Assembly (NCBI GenBank): GCA_900755895.1 | Contig: CAAEIG010000241.1 | Location: 1 to 64,000, forward strand | Direction: 5' to 3' | From: Clostridia bacterium | Lineage (GTDB): Bacteria > Bacillota > Clostridia > Oscillospirales > Acutalibacteraceae | Length of the DNA stretch: 64,000 nt | Part shown: positions 8,820 through 17,429 of the stretch, piece after piece | Layout: every line of letters starts with the position of its first letter | Numbering within the stretch: the first letter of the stretch is position 1 | The notes under the pieces: model-generated | Told to the model about the DNA's origin: nothing | What the model saw: the letters and a program-made list of their open reading frames with translations, nothing else | Database searches by the model: none | Position numbers and translations under genes: made by a program

Positions 8820-10202
8820 TTAGCCCTCAGTCTTTTCCTCTTCTGCAGCCTCGGTCTTCTTCTTGGTGGTGCGCTTGCGAGCAGGTTTCTTCTCTTCCTT
8901 GGGCTGCTCCTCAGCCTTCTTCTCCACCACGACGGCATTTTCCTTCACCAGGTCAATAGCCTTCTGGTTCTGAATATCGCCATTGATGCCCTCCACGGTC
9001 ACCAGGTTCTTTACATTCTCCAAAGGCATGCCGTAAGCATCAGCCAGCTTCTGATACTCAGCCTCGGTCTCTTCTTCGGTGGGCTTCAGGTTCTCCAGCT
9101 CGGCAATCTTCTCAAGGCCCAGACGCACCTTCACCTGACGCTCTGCCTGAGGCTTATACTGAACGCGCAGATCATCGGTAGTCTGGCCGGTGTACTTCAG
9201 ATAGGTCTCCAGCTTCAGGCCCTGGGACTGCAGACGGTAAGCGAAAGCGTTGATGATCTCATCCACTTCGTTCTCCACCATCTCATCGGGGATCTCAGCC
9301 TGAACCTTCTCAATGATGGCATCCACCAACTGGTTCTCCACATCATTGTCGGCAGCTTTCTCCTTCTGGCTCTGCAGACGGTTCTCAATATCCTTGCGGT
9401 ACTCGTCCAGAGTGTCGAACTCGCTGACGTCCTTGACAAACTCGTCATCGACAGTGGGCAGTTCCTTCTTCTTGATCTCATGCAGCTTGATTTTGAACAC
9501 AGCGGGCTTGCCCTTCAGCTCTTCTGCATGGTAGTCCTCGGGGAATGTGACATTGACGTCGAACTCTTCGCCAATATTGTGGCCCACAACCTGATCCTCG
9601 AATCCGGGGATAAACTGGCCAGCGCCCAAAGTCAACTCGTAGTTTTCGGCCTTACCGCCGTCAAACTGCTTGCCATCCACATAGCCGTCAAAGTCGATGT
9701 TAACCATGTCGCCATTCTCAGCAGCACGATCCTCCACAGTGACAATGCGGGAGTTGCGCTCACGCACACGGTCGATCTCGCGGTCAATGTCTTCCGCGGT
9801 GACTTCCACAGGCATCTTGGTAACCTCGATGCCCTTGTAGCCCTCAATGGAAGCCTCGGGCTTAGTGACAACGTTCAGTTTGCACTGAATGCCCTTGTCC
9901 TTGCCGATCTCGTCAATTTTGAACTCGCCAATGCTGATGACCTGCAGGCCGGACTTCTCCACAGCCTCCATCACCATCGGACGATACAGATGGTCAATGG
10001 CAGCCTCATAGAAGACTTCCTCACCATAATATTTCTCAATGAACGCACGGGGAGCCTTGCCCTTCCGGAAGCCGGGGACGTTCATCTTTTTGCTCTCGCG
10101 CTTGTAGACAGCGTTGATCGCGTCGTTAAACTCTTCGGGGCTGACTTCCAGCTCCAGTTCATAGCGGTTGGTTTCCACTTTGTTAGTCGCTTTTACATTC
10201 AT
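8820..10202 (-). CDS. tig: Trigger factor (ribosome-associated chaperone/PPIase)
   Basis: Binds nascent chains at the ribosome exit. The ribosome-docking signature GFRKGKAP is at residues 44-51. A central FKBP-type PPIase domain (DFDGYVDGKQFDGG, FIPGFEDQVVG) and a helical C-terminal chaperone region follow. The product is 460 residues, longer than most because of a charged Lys/Glu tail from about residue 425 (KKAEEQPKEEKKPARKR and on). It has its own promoter. Confidence 0.97.
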   Translation of the reverse strand: MNVKATNKVETNRYELELEVSPEEFNDAINAVYKRESKKMNVPGFRKGKAPRAFIEKYYGEEVFYEAAIDHLYRPMVMEAVEKSGLQVISIGEFKIDEIGKDKGIQCKLNVVTKPEASIEGYKGIEVTKMPVEVTAEDIDREIDRVRERNSRIVTVEDRAAENGDMVNIDFDGYVDGKQFDGGKAENYELTLGAGQFIPGFEDQVVGHNIGEEFDVNVTFPEDYHAEELKGKPAVFKIKLHEIKKKELPTVDDEFVKDVSEFDTLDEYRKDIENRLQSQKEKAADNDVENQLVDAIIEKVQAEIPDEMVENEVDEIINAFAYRLQSQGLKLETYLKYTGQTTDDLRVQYKPQAERQVKVRLGLEKIAELENLKPTEEETEAEYQKLADAYGMPLENVKNLVTVEGINGDIQNQKAIDLVKENAVVVEKKAEEQPKEEKKPARKRTTKKKTEAAEEEKTEG

Positions 10203-10247
10203 GTCTCTGATTTCCTCTCAAAATAAACTTACCGAAGTAACTGCATA

Positions 10248-10256
10248 ATTATATCA
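10248..10256 (-). promoter_or_regulatory. Extended -10 promoter of tig
   Basis: TGATATAAT on the minus strand (TATAAT at 10248-10253 preceded by TGA), about 45 nt before the tig ATG. The -35 region at 17 bp reads TAGATT, which is weak, as expected for a TG-extended -10. A CCGG-rich inverted repeat lies just upstream and may end the thrC-phosphoesterase transcript. Confidence 0.6.
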
Positions 10257-10320
10257 CAGGCCGATCAAAGAATCTACAGCTTTCCTGCAAATAATTTGGG
10301 AAAACCGGAAAAAACCGGCC

Positions 10321-11010
10321 TTATTTCACTAATACCGGGCAAAATTGGACGTAGTCGGCAGAAACAAGATGCATCTGCACCCCTTTATACTCGCCCACCA
10401 GCGCTTTTTGAGCCGCATTCTGCCCATGAATATGGCCAAAATAGCAATGGCCAACGTGATTTTCTGCCAACAGTTCCAAAAGCTCTTGGCATTCCATGTC
10501 ATCATACACGGGAGGATAATGGAGGAAAGCCACCAAATCACCATCCAGCTTTTTTGCCTCTGCAATGGACATGGATAGCCGTCCTGCTTCTCTGGCCACA
10601 ATCTTTTTGTCCTCAGCGGTCTCTGAGTTATAAAGCCATCCTCGAGTTCCGCACAATGCTTTTCCCTCTGCCAAATAGGCACAATTGTGAAGCACCTTCA
10701 TCTCAAAAAAACCGTGTTCCGCCAGAAACTGGTCAATCTTATTCCGCGTGGACCACCAGTAATCGTGGTTGCCCTTGAGTAAGATTTTCTCCCCTGGCAA
10801 GCTGTGCAGAAATTGGAAATCCTGCAGGGCGTCTTCCAGCTTCATGGCCCAGGAGATATCTCCCGCCACCACCACAGTGTCCCCTTCTTTGACTACCCGT
10901 CTCCAATTGTCCTCCAAACGCTGGACGTAATTTTGCCAGCCCCGAAACACATCCATAGGTTTCTCGCCATTGAGGGACAGATGCAGATCTGCAATTGCGA
11001 ACAGACTCAT
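10321..11010 (-). CDS. Metallophosphoesterase family protein
   Basis: A 229-residue calcineurin-like phosphoesterase. The metal-binding blocks are in order: ADLHLS (D-x-H) at the N-terminus, AGDISW, KGNHDYWW, FLHYPP and the C-terminal GHIHG. The substrate is not predictable. The ATG overlaps the thrC stop (ATGA), so it is coupled to thrC; no functional link to threonine synthesis is evident. Confidence 0.88.
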   Translation of the reverse strand: MSLFAIADLHLSLNGEKPMDVFRGWQNYVQRLEDNWRRVVKEGDTVVVAGDISWAMKLEDALQDFQFLHSLPGEKILLKGNHDYWWSTRNKIDQFLAEHGFFEMKVLHNCAYLAEGKALCGTRGWLYNSETAEDKKIVAREAGRLSMSIAEAKKLDGDLVAFLHYPPVYDDMECQELLELLAENHVGHCYFGHIHGQNAAQKALVGEYKGVQMHLVSADYVQFCPVLVK

Positions 11011-12521
11011 CGGTTACCGCCTATCCCCAAGGCATTCAACACATACCCAGCGGCCCCGTCTTTGGGGATCACCTGAGAAAATCGTTCCGGTTTCTCTCTC
11101 AAGGAACGCAGCTGAGCCGGAGCTTCCACACCGGTGAGTTCTTCCAGTTTCTGCAGGTTCTCAAAATCGTCTTCCTGAAGAGAATCTGCCTGCAAAGCCT
11201 CCAATACGCTGCCGGAGAATTTGTAGGGATTGGCTGTGGAGGCAATCACCGTGGGCACCTGAGCAGAGCCTGCATCCTTGAGATACTGCCGGTACACATC
11301 AACAGCCACAGCAGTATGGGTATCGCTAAGATATCCCTCACTGTCCCAAAGCTCACGGATGCACTCGTAAGTGCTTCCGTCTCCGCAGAAGCCGCCGTAA
11401 AAAAGCTCTTGAACTTTCGCCTTTACTGCGTCATTCACGGTATAGACGCCGGTCTCTGCCAGATCCTTCATCCAAGAAGCCAACACCTGGCTGTCTTCTC
11501 CGGAGAGGTCATAAAGAAGCCGCTCCAAGTTGCTAGAAATCAAAATATCCATGGAGGGGGAAGATGTGGCATAGAACTCCCGACGCCGGTCGTAGGTCCC
11601 CGTGCGGATAAAGTCGGTCAGAACCTTGTTGGCATTGGAGGCACACACCAGCTTACGAATAGGCAAGCCCATCTTTCTTGCGTAATAAGCAGCCAAAATG
11701 TTGCCAAAATTCCCCGTGGGCACCACTACGTCCATGGGCTCTCCCAAGGAAACCTTTTCCGTGCGCACAAGCTCCAGGTAGGCATACATATAGTAGACAA
11801 TTTGAGGCAGCAACCGTCCCCAGTTGATGGAGTTTGCACTGGAGAACATAAAGTTGTGCCGAGCCAGCTCCGCTTTGACTTCAGAGTCCGTGAAGATCTG
11901 CTTCACGCTGGACTGGGCATCATCGAAGTTCCCCTCGATAGCACAAACGGACACATTTTCCCCTTCCTGGGTAGCCATCTGCCGTTTCTGCATGGGACTA
12001 ACACCATCCCTAGGATAAAACACCAGGATCCGAGTGCCCTCAACATCTTTGAAGCCCTCCAGAGCCGCTTTCCCAGTATCGCCTGAAGTAGCGGTGAGGA
12101 TCACAGCTTCCTTCCCTGCCCCTACCTTTCTCAAAGCAGTGGTCAGAAATTGAGGAAGAATCTGAAGAGCCATATCTTTAAACGCGCAGGTGGGACCATG
12201 CCACAATTCCAGCAAAAACTTATTTTCCCCATGATCCGTCAAGGGAATCAGCTTTACTGGACAAGCATCTCCAAATTTCTCAGAAGTGTAGGCCTTCTCT
12301 ACACAAGAAGAAATCTCCTCTTGTGTAAAATCAGTCAAGAACTTCTGGAAAATAACCTTCGCCAGGGCAGGATAGTCCAATTTTGCCAAATCGGATAGCT
12401 CCCCTGAGAGATTCGGAAAGCTTTCTGGCACAAAGAGACCGCCCTCATCGGATATTCCTTGGGCGATTACCTGAGAGGCCTCCAGCCGCAGTTGAGAATT
12501 GCGAGTACTTTTATAGAGCAT
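11007..12521 (-). CDS. thrC: Threonine synthase
   Basis: Converts O-phosphohomoserine to threonine with PLP. The product is about 504 residues, beginning MLYKSTRNSQLRLEASQ; the PLP-lysine motif HGPTCAFKDMALQ is visible and the C-terminal half matches the long (E. coli/yeast-like) class. An open frame continues upstream to 12839 but runs antisense through the dipeptidase gene and past the promoter. I place the start at ATG 12521, 4-6 nt after AGGTG; ATG 12527 is the alternative. Confidence 0.96.
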   Translation of the reverse strand: MLYKSTRNSQLRLEASQVIAQGISDEGGLFVPESFPNLSGELSDLAKLDYPALAKVIFQKFLTDFTQEEISSCVEKAYTSEKFGDACPVKLIPLTDHGENKFLLELWHGPTCAFKDMALQILPQFLTTALRKVGAGKEAVILTATSGDTGKAALEGFKDVEGTRILVFYPRDGVSPMQKRQMATQEGENVSVCAIEGNFDDAQSSVKQIFTDSEVKAELARHNFMFSSANSINWGRLLPQIVYYMYAYLELVRTEKVSLGEPMDVVVPTGNFGNILAAYYARKMGLPIRKLVCASNANKVLTDFIRTGTYDRRREFYATSSPSMDILISSNLERLLYDLSGEDSQVLASWMKDLAETGVYTVNDAVKAKVQELFYGGFCGDGSTYECIRELWDSEGYLSDTHTAVAVDVYRQYLKDAGSAQVPTVIASTANPYKFSGSVLEALQADSLQEDDFENLQKLEELTGVEAPAQLRSLREKPERFSQVIPKDGAAGYVLNALGIGGNR

Positions 12522-12593
12522 CTGCATCACCTGTACTTTTGAAATAGATTCTCCGTCTTTTTGGGGAAATCCTCCCCATCTATCGCGGGTATA

Positions 12594-12622
12594 ACTATAC
12601 CGTAATTTTTCTGTTCTGTCAA
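12594..12622 (-). promoter_or_regulatory. Promoter of thrC
   Basis: TTGACA (12617-12622) and TATAGT (12594-12599), exactly 17 bp apart on the minus strand. The -35 box overlaps the TGA stop of the upstream dipeptidase gene. The leader is about 65 nt, too short for a T-box. Confidence 0.85.
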
Positions 12623-13554
12623 AGCAAATTCTGTTCGCGGAACACGCGAGCAGCGTTTCCGTAGAAAATTTTATCCACCAAAGCCTCCGGATACTTCTGC
12701 AAAAACAGCTCATAGAGCATCGGTATGGAAGCGATTCCAGGCATATCTGCCGGCAAATCAGCTCCGTCCCAATCTCCGCCCATGGCCAGAGTATCTTCTC
12801 CGCCCAAAGCAAGGAAATAGTCCGCATGGCGAAGCACATCCTCCATGGAGGCTTTTTCCGGCTGATCGTTGAGAAAAGCTGTGTAAAAATTCAGGCCCAC
12901 CAAACCGCCTGTTCTGCAAATAGCGTTAAACTGTTCTTTTGTCAGGTTCCTGGGATGACCGCAGATTGCCTTGGCATTGGAATGAGATGCAACCAATGGC
13001 TTTTCTGCAATCTCCACCACGTCCCAGAAGAGCTCCGGACTGGCATGGGAAAGATCCACAAGGATACCCGCCTGTTCCATGGCCTTCACGGCATCATGTC
13101 CAAAGTCTGTAAGCCCTGTGTTCCCGGCAGCCATGACACCTCTGCCCAATTCCGTTGCACCGTTCCAGGTCAAGGTACACATGCGCACACCCAGACGCTG
13201 AAACTCCTGGATGTGCTCCAGCTTTCCACCCAGGGCTGCGCCGCTCTCCACCGTGAGAATTGCGCCATGTTTCCCTGTTTGCTCCAATCCATCCAAATCC
13301 CCTTTTTTGCTCAACTGACTGAGACAGCTTTTGTTCTTTTCCACCTCATCCGAAAAGCGCTGGGCCACTTGAAGAAATCGCTGCCACGCCGCTTCCCCAC
13401 GCAGCTCGTCAGGAAGCCAGACCGCATAACACTGGACATAATGTTCCCAGTCCTTCACCGATTTCAAATCCACGTGAAGTGCGTTTTGAGCCAAAGGAAT
13501 ATCCTTTTGTGCACATTCTGTCATGGTATCGCAATGCAAGTCAAAATAACGCAT
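12619..13554 (-). CDS. Membrane-dipeptidase family (M19) metallopeptidase
   Basis: A 311-residue zinc dipeptidase of the renal-dipeptidase family. The N-terminal metal motif DLHCDTM, the bridging-Glu block LTVESGAALG, VDLSHASP and ASHSNA, and the C-terminal GGDWDGAD are all present in family order. It probably hydrolyses dipeptides or D-amino-acid-containing peptides in the cytosol, since no signal peptide is seen. It is preceded by a strong ribosome site (GAGGGGAGGG) 6 nt before ATG and lies 27 nt after yraN. Confidence 0.9.
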   Translation of the reverse strand: MRYFDLHCDTMTECAQKDIPLAQNALHVDLKSVKDWEHYVQCYAVWLPDELRGEAAWQRFLQVAQRFSDEVEKNKSCLSQLSKKGDLDGLEQTGKHGAILTVESGAALGGKLEHIQEFQRLGVRMCTLTWNGATELGRGVMAAGNTGLTDFGHDAVKAMEQAGILVDLSHASPELFWDVVEIAEKPLVASHSNAKAICGHPRNLTKEQFNAICRTGGLVGLNFYTAFLNDQPEKASMEDVLRHADYFLALGGEDTLAMGGDWDGADLPADMPGIASIPMLYELFLQKYPEALVDKIFYGNAARVFREQNLL

Positions 13555-13581
13555 TTGAAACCCTCCCCTCGTCCTGTAAGC

Positions 13582-13932
13582 TCAACAAAATACATTTTCA
13601 ATGTACTCTTCTCCCACAATCCGCCCCTCTTGAAGGTAAACAGCCGCAGCATCAAACCGAGGCTGCAAATCTGTGGGATGTCGCTGTAAAAACAGCTTCG
13701 CCGTGGTAACAAGCTTTCTCTGTTTGGCAGGGGTAATGGCTTCAAACGGAGAAACAAAACTGCCCTGCGAGCGTGTTTTTACTTCCACAAAGGCAATATA
13801 CGGTTCCCTCTGAGCGATGATGTCGATTTCTCCAAATCGTGAATGAAAATTCCTTGCCACGATTTTATATCCCCGCTCTTTCAGCCACTGGGCGACATGG
13901 TCCTCTCCAGCCTTTCCAGACTGCCCGTTCAC
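13582..13932 (-). CDS. yraN: YraN family protein (UPF0102, endonuclease-like fold)
   Basis: A 116-residue protein with the family core GEIDIIAQREPYIAFVEVKT, the D-(x)n-ExK pattern of the restriction-endonuclease fold. Its cellular role is not established. Its ATG overlaps the rnhB stop by four bases, and the rplS-lepB-rbgA-rnhB-yraN order is conserved in Firmicutes. Confidence 0.93.
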   Translation of the reverse strand: MNGQSGKAGEDHVAQWLKERGYKIVARNFHSRFGEIDIIAQREPYIAFVEVKTRSQGSFVSPFEAITPAKQRKLVTTAKLFLQRHPTDLQPRFDAAAVYLQEGRIVGEEYIENVFC

Positions 13933-14585
13933 AGATGTTTCTCCCCCAAGTTCTTGAGAAAGCTCCTTCTGTGAATGGGAAGCAGTCCGTAAGTTTGAAT
14001 TGCCTCATAATGGGCTTTTGTCCCATACCCCTTGTGCTTTCCAAAACCGTACTGGGGATAGGTTTCATCCCACTCATGCAGAAGTCTATCTCGGCTGACT
14101 TTCGCCAAGATGGAAGCCGCAGCAATGCTGGCACACTGGGCATCCCCCTTCACCACGGTCTCCCCAGGAATGGTAAGGGGCGGCATCCGATTTCCGTCTA
14201 CCAAAGCCCAGCCAGGTTGTGGAGACAGCTGCTCCACTGCCCGCCTCATGGCAAGGAACGTGGCCTGCAGAATATTGATCTCATCAATTTCCTCTGCACT
14301 GGCCCAACCGATCCCCCAGGCAATGGCCTTTTCACAAATGATTGGAAACAAGGCCTCGCGTTTTTTCTCCGTCAACTTTTTGGAATCATTTAAACCGGGA
14401 ATCGAACAGTCCAACGGCAAAATCACCGCCGCTGCACAAACCGGTCCAGCTAAAGGACCACGACCCGCTTCATCAATACCGCACACCGGACCATGACCTG
14501 CGGCTTCTGCCTGCCGCTCCCAGCAGTACCAGTCATAATTGTCCGGCAAGGGCTCCTTCGACTTTTGTGCCACGATGCTTCCCAC
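13929..14585 (-). CDS. rnhB: Ribonuclease HII
   Basis: Cleaves RNA in RNA-DNA hybrids, including single ribonucleotides in DNA. The catalytic signature CGIDEAGRGPLAGP and the later acidic residue in ALVDGNRMPP are present in a 218-residue protein. It has a slightly extended N-terminus (about 35 residues before the DEAGRG motif). It lies 15 nt after rbgA and overlaps yraN. Confidence 0.96.
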   Translation of the reverse strand: MGSIVAQKSKEPLPDNYDWYCWERQAEAAGHGPVCGIDEAGRGPLAGPVCAAAVILPLDCSIPGLNDSKKLTEKKREALFPIICEKAIAWGIGWASAEEIDEINILQATFLAMRRAVEQLSPQPGWALVDGNRMPPLTIPGETVVKGDAQCASIAAASILAKVSRDRLLHEWDETYPQYGFGKHKGYGTKAHYEAIQTYGLLPIHRRSFLKNLGEKHL

Positions 14586-14600
14586 CTTTTCTCTATAAAC

Positions 14601-15473
14601 TCAGGGGCGTTCCAGGGTGATGCGGCCCAGCTTTCCGCCGCGGTATTCGTCCAGCACGGTGATTGCGGCGCGTTCTGTATTCACTTCGCCACCGGAAATC
14701 AGCATTCCGCGCTTGCGTCCCACTCGCTCCAAAATTTCGTATCCGGGCAGATGGTCCTCCAGTGAGATATCCGTTTTATAGCGTCCATTTACCGCGTTGG
14801 GATACAGTTCCATAAGCAGTTCCAAAAGTCGAGACGCCAAACCTTCAATGTCCAAGATCTCATCCCGCACCGCACCGGTAAAGGCCAGGTGTTCTCCCAC
14901 AATGGGATCCTCGAACTTCGGCCACAGCACACCGGGAGTGTCCAACAGCTCAAATCCCTTGCCCACTGTAAACCACCGGTTCTGTCTTGTGACGCCGGGA
15001 CGGTCTTGGACTTCCGCCTTTCCAGCTTTTCCGCCATAGATCATCCGGTTGATGAACGAGGATTTGCCCACGTTGGGAATCCCCACCACCATCACTCGAA
15101 TGGGTCTGCCTACCATGCCTTTTTTCTCCCAAGCCTCAATCTGAGGTTTGAGGACCTCTCGCACAGAGGGATAAAAAGCGTTGATCCCCTTTCCTGTTTT
15201 GCTCTCCACGGGAATTGCCTTTTCACCCAACTGGGCATAATGAGCAATCCACTGGGAAGTTTGAGCAGGGTCCGCCATATCGCTTTTATTCAAAAGGACC
15301 ACTTTGGGCTTGCGCTGAATCAAATCTCGTAGCACGGGGTTTGAACTGCTCTGGGGCACTCGGGCATCCAAAATTTCTGCCACGGCGTCCACCAACTTCA
15401 GGTCTTCCACAATTTTACGACGGGTCCTCGCCATGTGTCCGGGAAACCACTGAATCGACTGCACTTCTGCCAT
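14601..15473 (-). CDS. rbgA: Ribosome biogenesis GTPase YlqF/RbgA
   Basis: A circularly permuted GTPase for late 50S assembly. The G4 motif NKSD comes before G1 GIPNVGKSS and G3 DTPGVLWP, which is diagnostic of the permuted YlqF class. The product is 290 residues, begins with the typical IQWFPGHMARTRRKI and has a helical C-terminal ANTAR-like domain. It follows lepB by about 100 nt containing a large hairpin. Confidence 0.97.
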   Translation of the reverse strand: MAEVQSIQWFPGHMARTRRKIVEDLKLVDAVAEILDARVPQSSSNPVLRDLIQRKPKVVLLNKSDMADPAQTSQWIAHYAQLGEKAIPVESKTGKGINAFYPSVREVLKPQIEAWEKKGMVGRPIRVMVVGIPNVGKSSFINRMIYGGKAGKAEVQDRPGVTRQNRWFTVGKGFELLDTPGVLWPKFEDPIVGEHLAFTGAVRDEILDIEGLASRLLELLMELYPNAVNGRYKTDISLEDHLPGYEILERVGRKRGMLISGGEVNTERAAITVLDEYRGGKLGRITLERP

Positions 15474-15497
15474 AGTTTCGCCTCCTCTTACCAGAAA

Positions 15498-15541
15498 CCG
15501 CGCGGGATAGCAGGCAAAAGCCTGTTCACCCGACGCGGGTC
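15498..15541 (-). other. Long imperfect hairpin before rbgA
   Basis: Minus-strand RNA can fold as ACCCGCG...CGCGGT outside and CAGGC-TTTT-GCCTG inside, ending just before the rbgA ribosome site. There are few T residues after it, so it is not a clear terminator. It may be a processing or attenuation element between lepB and rbgA. Confidence 0.45.
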
Positions 15542-15573
15542 ATTTTTTGATATGTAATATGTTATCAGACACT

Positions 15574-16158
15574 TTACACAAAGCCAAATTTACTGATTGG
15601 AAACAGATTAAAAAACACTTTACCCAGGATGTTTCGAGTATCCACCATACCAACCTCAACAAAACGGCTGTCAAGAGAATTATCCCGGTTATCTCCCATC
15701 ACAAAAACACAGCCTTCGGGCACAGTTTGAGGAAATTCCAGCACCTGCCCTGGAAGATCTGTCACGTACGTAATGCCATCTTCTATTCCATACACAGAAC
15801 CCGGAATAACTTCTCCATCCACCATGACTTCTCCCGACTCCTGGTCAAAGTCCACCGTCTGTCCCTCAGTGGCGATCACTCGTTTGATGATAGGCTCGTC
15901 CAATGCATTTACCACAATCACCACATCACCTTGATGGGACGCACCAGCCAATGTAGTGCTCAACACACGATCTCCATTGTAATAGGTCGGTTCCATGGAG
16001 ATCCCATCCACTGTGATAACTCTTGCTACAAAGGTGAACACTACGGTGACAAACACCACAGCCATCACAATGGTTTCCACCCACTCCATCACGGAACGGT
16101 TAAACGAGGAACCTCCCTCGTCCTTTGTCGGTGGACGTGTCTGTATCATATCCTCCAT
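15574..16158 (-). CDS. lepB: Signal peptidase I (first of two tandem copies)
   Basis: A membrane-anchored protease removing Sec/Tat signal peptides. One N-terminal transmembrane helix (WVETIVMAVVFVTVVFTFVA) precedes the catalytic Ser in DGISMEPTYYNGDRVL, the general-base Lys in IIKRVIATEG and box E (GDNRDNSLDSR). The length of 194 fits Gram-positive SipS-type enzymes. Its neighbour at 16221-16790 is clearly a paralogue; the intergenic gap is about 60 nt. Confidence 0.96.
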   Translation of the reverse strand: MEDMIQTRPPTKDEGGSSFNRSVMEWVETIVMAVVFVTVVFTFVARVITVDGISMEPTYYNGDRVLSTTLAGASHQGDVVIVVNALDEPIIKRVIATEGQTVDFDQESGEVMVDGEVIPGSVYGIEDGITYVTDLPGQVLEFPQTVPEGCVFVMGDNRDNSLDSRFVEVGMVDTRNILGKVFFNLFPISKFGFV

Positions 16159-16220
16159 GATGTCCTCCTTTTTTCTGTCACAAATGATGGTAACGAATTA
16201 CACCGTAAAGGAATTTAACC

Positions 16221-16790
16221 TTACACAAATCCTAGATTCTGGAAGGGAAATAAGTGAAACACTGCCTTACCAAGAATATTGCGCTCATCAATCATTCCCA
16301 CATCCTGATATCGGCTGTCTTCGGACACAGCACGATTATCCCCCAGCACAAACACACAGCCCTCGGGGACAGTTTGAGGAAACTCTAGCACTTCAAAGGA
16401 GCTGAATGGTTCCCCGGTAATGCCGTTTTCCAATCCAAACTGGGTTTCATCCACTACCTGGCCATCCACCAGAACCGCTCCGGATTCATAATCAAAATCC
16501 ACGGTTTGTCCTTCGGTGGCAATCACTCGTTTGATAATGGGCTCTTGCAGCACGTTGACGATCACTACCACATCGCCTTGCTTCACGCCACCAATATCAT
16601 TGACCACCAAAACCCGGTCCCCTTCGTGAAAATTCGGAACCATGGATGTCCCCGTCACAGTGACCACGCGGCAGCCAAAGGTGAATACTACAGCGATCAA
16701 CACCACTGCAATGATCACTTCCTCTGCCCACTCCAAAATAGTGCGGACAGCTTTGGTCTGCTTTTGAGGGGTTCCCATACTCTGATCCAT
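16221..16790 (-). CDS. lepB: Signal peptidase I (second tandem copy)
   Basis: A 189-residue paralogue of the downstream lepB. The transmembrane helix (VIIAVVLIAVVFTFGC), Ser in GTSMVPNFHEGDRVL, Lys in IIKRVIATEG and GDNRAVSEDSR are present, so it should be active. The two copies share long identical stretches (IIKRVIATEGQTVDFD; LEFPQTVPEGCVFV) and the same C-terminus style (ILGK...FPF...GFV), showing a tandem duplication. They differ in the substrate-facing segment around the central loop. It follows rplS and its terminator. Confidence 0.96.
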   Translation of the reverse strand: MDQSMGTPQKQTKAVRTILEWAEEVIIAVVLIAVVFTFGCRVVTVTGTSMVPNFHEGDRVLVVNDIGGVKQGDVVVIVNVLQEPIIKRVIATEGQTVDFDYESGAVLVDGQVVDETQFGLENGITGEPFSSFEVLEFPQTVPEGCVFVLGDNRAVSEDSRYQDVGMIDERNILGKAVFHLFPFQNLGFV

Positions 16791-16842
16791 GCCATGCCTC
16801 CCTACAGATTTCTTTCAGGGGTATTACTCCTTTTTAAATAGC

Positions 16843-16868
16843 AAAAAAGGGACAGCAAATGTCCCTTT
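16843..16868 (-). terminator. Terminator after rplS
   Basis: Minus-strand hairpin AAAGGGACA-TTTGC-TGTCCCTTT followed by TTT, 22 nt after the rplS stop. Read-through would feed the lepB pair, for which no separate strong promoter is obvious. Confidence 0.85.
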
Positions 16869-16890
16869 CTCACATAGCGTATCTTGCTTT

Positions 16891-17235
16891 TTACTTGAGC
16901 TGCTCCTTGACCTTGGCGGCCTTGCCCACGCGGTTGCGCAGGTAATAGAGCTTTGCACGGCGCACACGGCCCTGACGGACCACGTTAACAGCCTTCACAT
17001 TGGGAGAATGCAGAGGGAACACGCGCTCCACACCAACACCGTAAGAAACGCGGCGCACGGTGAAGGTCTCGCTGATGCCGCTGCCCTTGCGAGCAATGAC
17101 AGTGCCTTCAAACTGCTGGATACGCTCCCGATCACCTTCGCGAATGTTCACGTCCACGCGAACGGTGTCGCCGATGGAGAACTGGGGGACCTCAGCCTTG
17201 AGAGATTCCTGAGAGATCATTTTGATTGCGTCCAT
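16891..17235 (-). CDS. rplS: 50S ribosomal protein L19
   Basis: A 114-residue bL19 at the 30S-50S interface. The family core (FSIGDTVRVDVNIREGDRER and VERVFPLHSPN) and the basic C-terminus (RRAKLYYLRNRVGKAAKVKE) are present. A longer frame begins at 17268, but ATG 17235 has GGAGG 8 nt upstream and gives the usual family length. A structured leader and a separate promoter precede it. Confidence 0.97.
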   Translation of the reverse strand: MDAIKMISQESLKAEVPQFSIGDTVRVDVNIREGDRERIQQFEGTVIARKGSGISETFTVRRVSYGVGVERVFPLHSPNVKAVNVVRQGRVRRAKLYYLRNRVGKAAKVKEQLK

Positions 17236-17387
17236 TTGAAATTCCTCCAAATCATTGATGTCAGACATTCATGCCGGTTGGCAGCGGACTGTCCGCTTCT
17301 ATCCGCTCAGAAGCTGCAAAACCTACATCTTCCTGCGGTTCGACCCCCACGGGTAAGCTTTCGAGAATGCCCGCGGACTTCAAATGC
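17236..17387 (-). promoter_or_regulatory. Structured 5' leader of rplS (candidate L19 leader)
   Basis: About 150 nt between the predicted transcription start and the rplS ribosome site. The RNA segment GCGGAC (plus 17291-17296) can pair with GTCCGC early in the leader (plus 17373-17378) or with the next GTCCGC (plus 17284-17289). These are mutually exclusive hairpins. Autoregulatory L19 leaders are known in Firmicutes; identity with that family is inferred, not shown. Confidence 0.45.
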
Positions 17388-17393
17388 TTGAAT

Positions 17394-17422
17394 ATTTTAG
17401 CACAACAACCGGAAAAAAGCAA
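17394..17422 (-). promoter_or_regulatory. Promoter of rplS
   Basis: TTGCTT (17417-17422) and TAAAAT (17394-17399) on the minus strand, 17 bp apart, just downstream of the radical-SAM-associated gene. Confidence 0.7.
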
Positions 17423-17429
17423 GTTGAAA

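Noticed and set aside
7277..8959. 560-codon plus-strand frame across clpX and clpP
   Set aside because: Covers two certain genes on the minus strand; sequence has no recognisable domain.
12528..12839. N-terminal extension of thrC (about 100 residues)
   Set aside because: It would lie upstream of the promoter at 12594-12622 and antisense-like within the dipeptidase gene; the start at 12521 fits the family.
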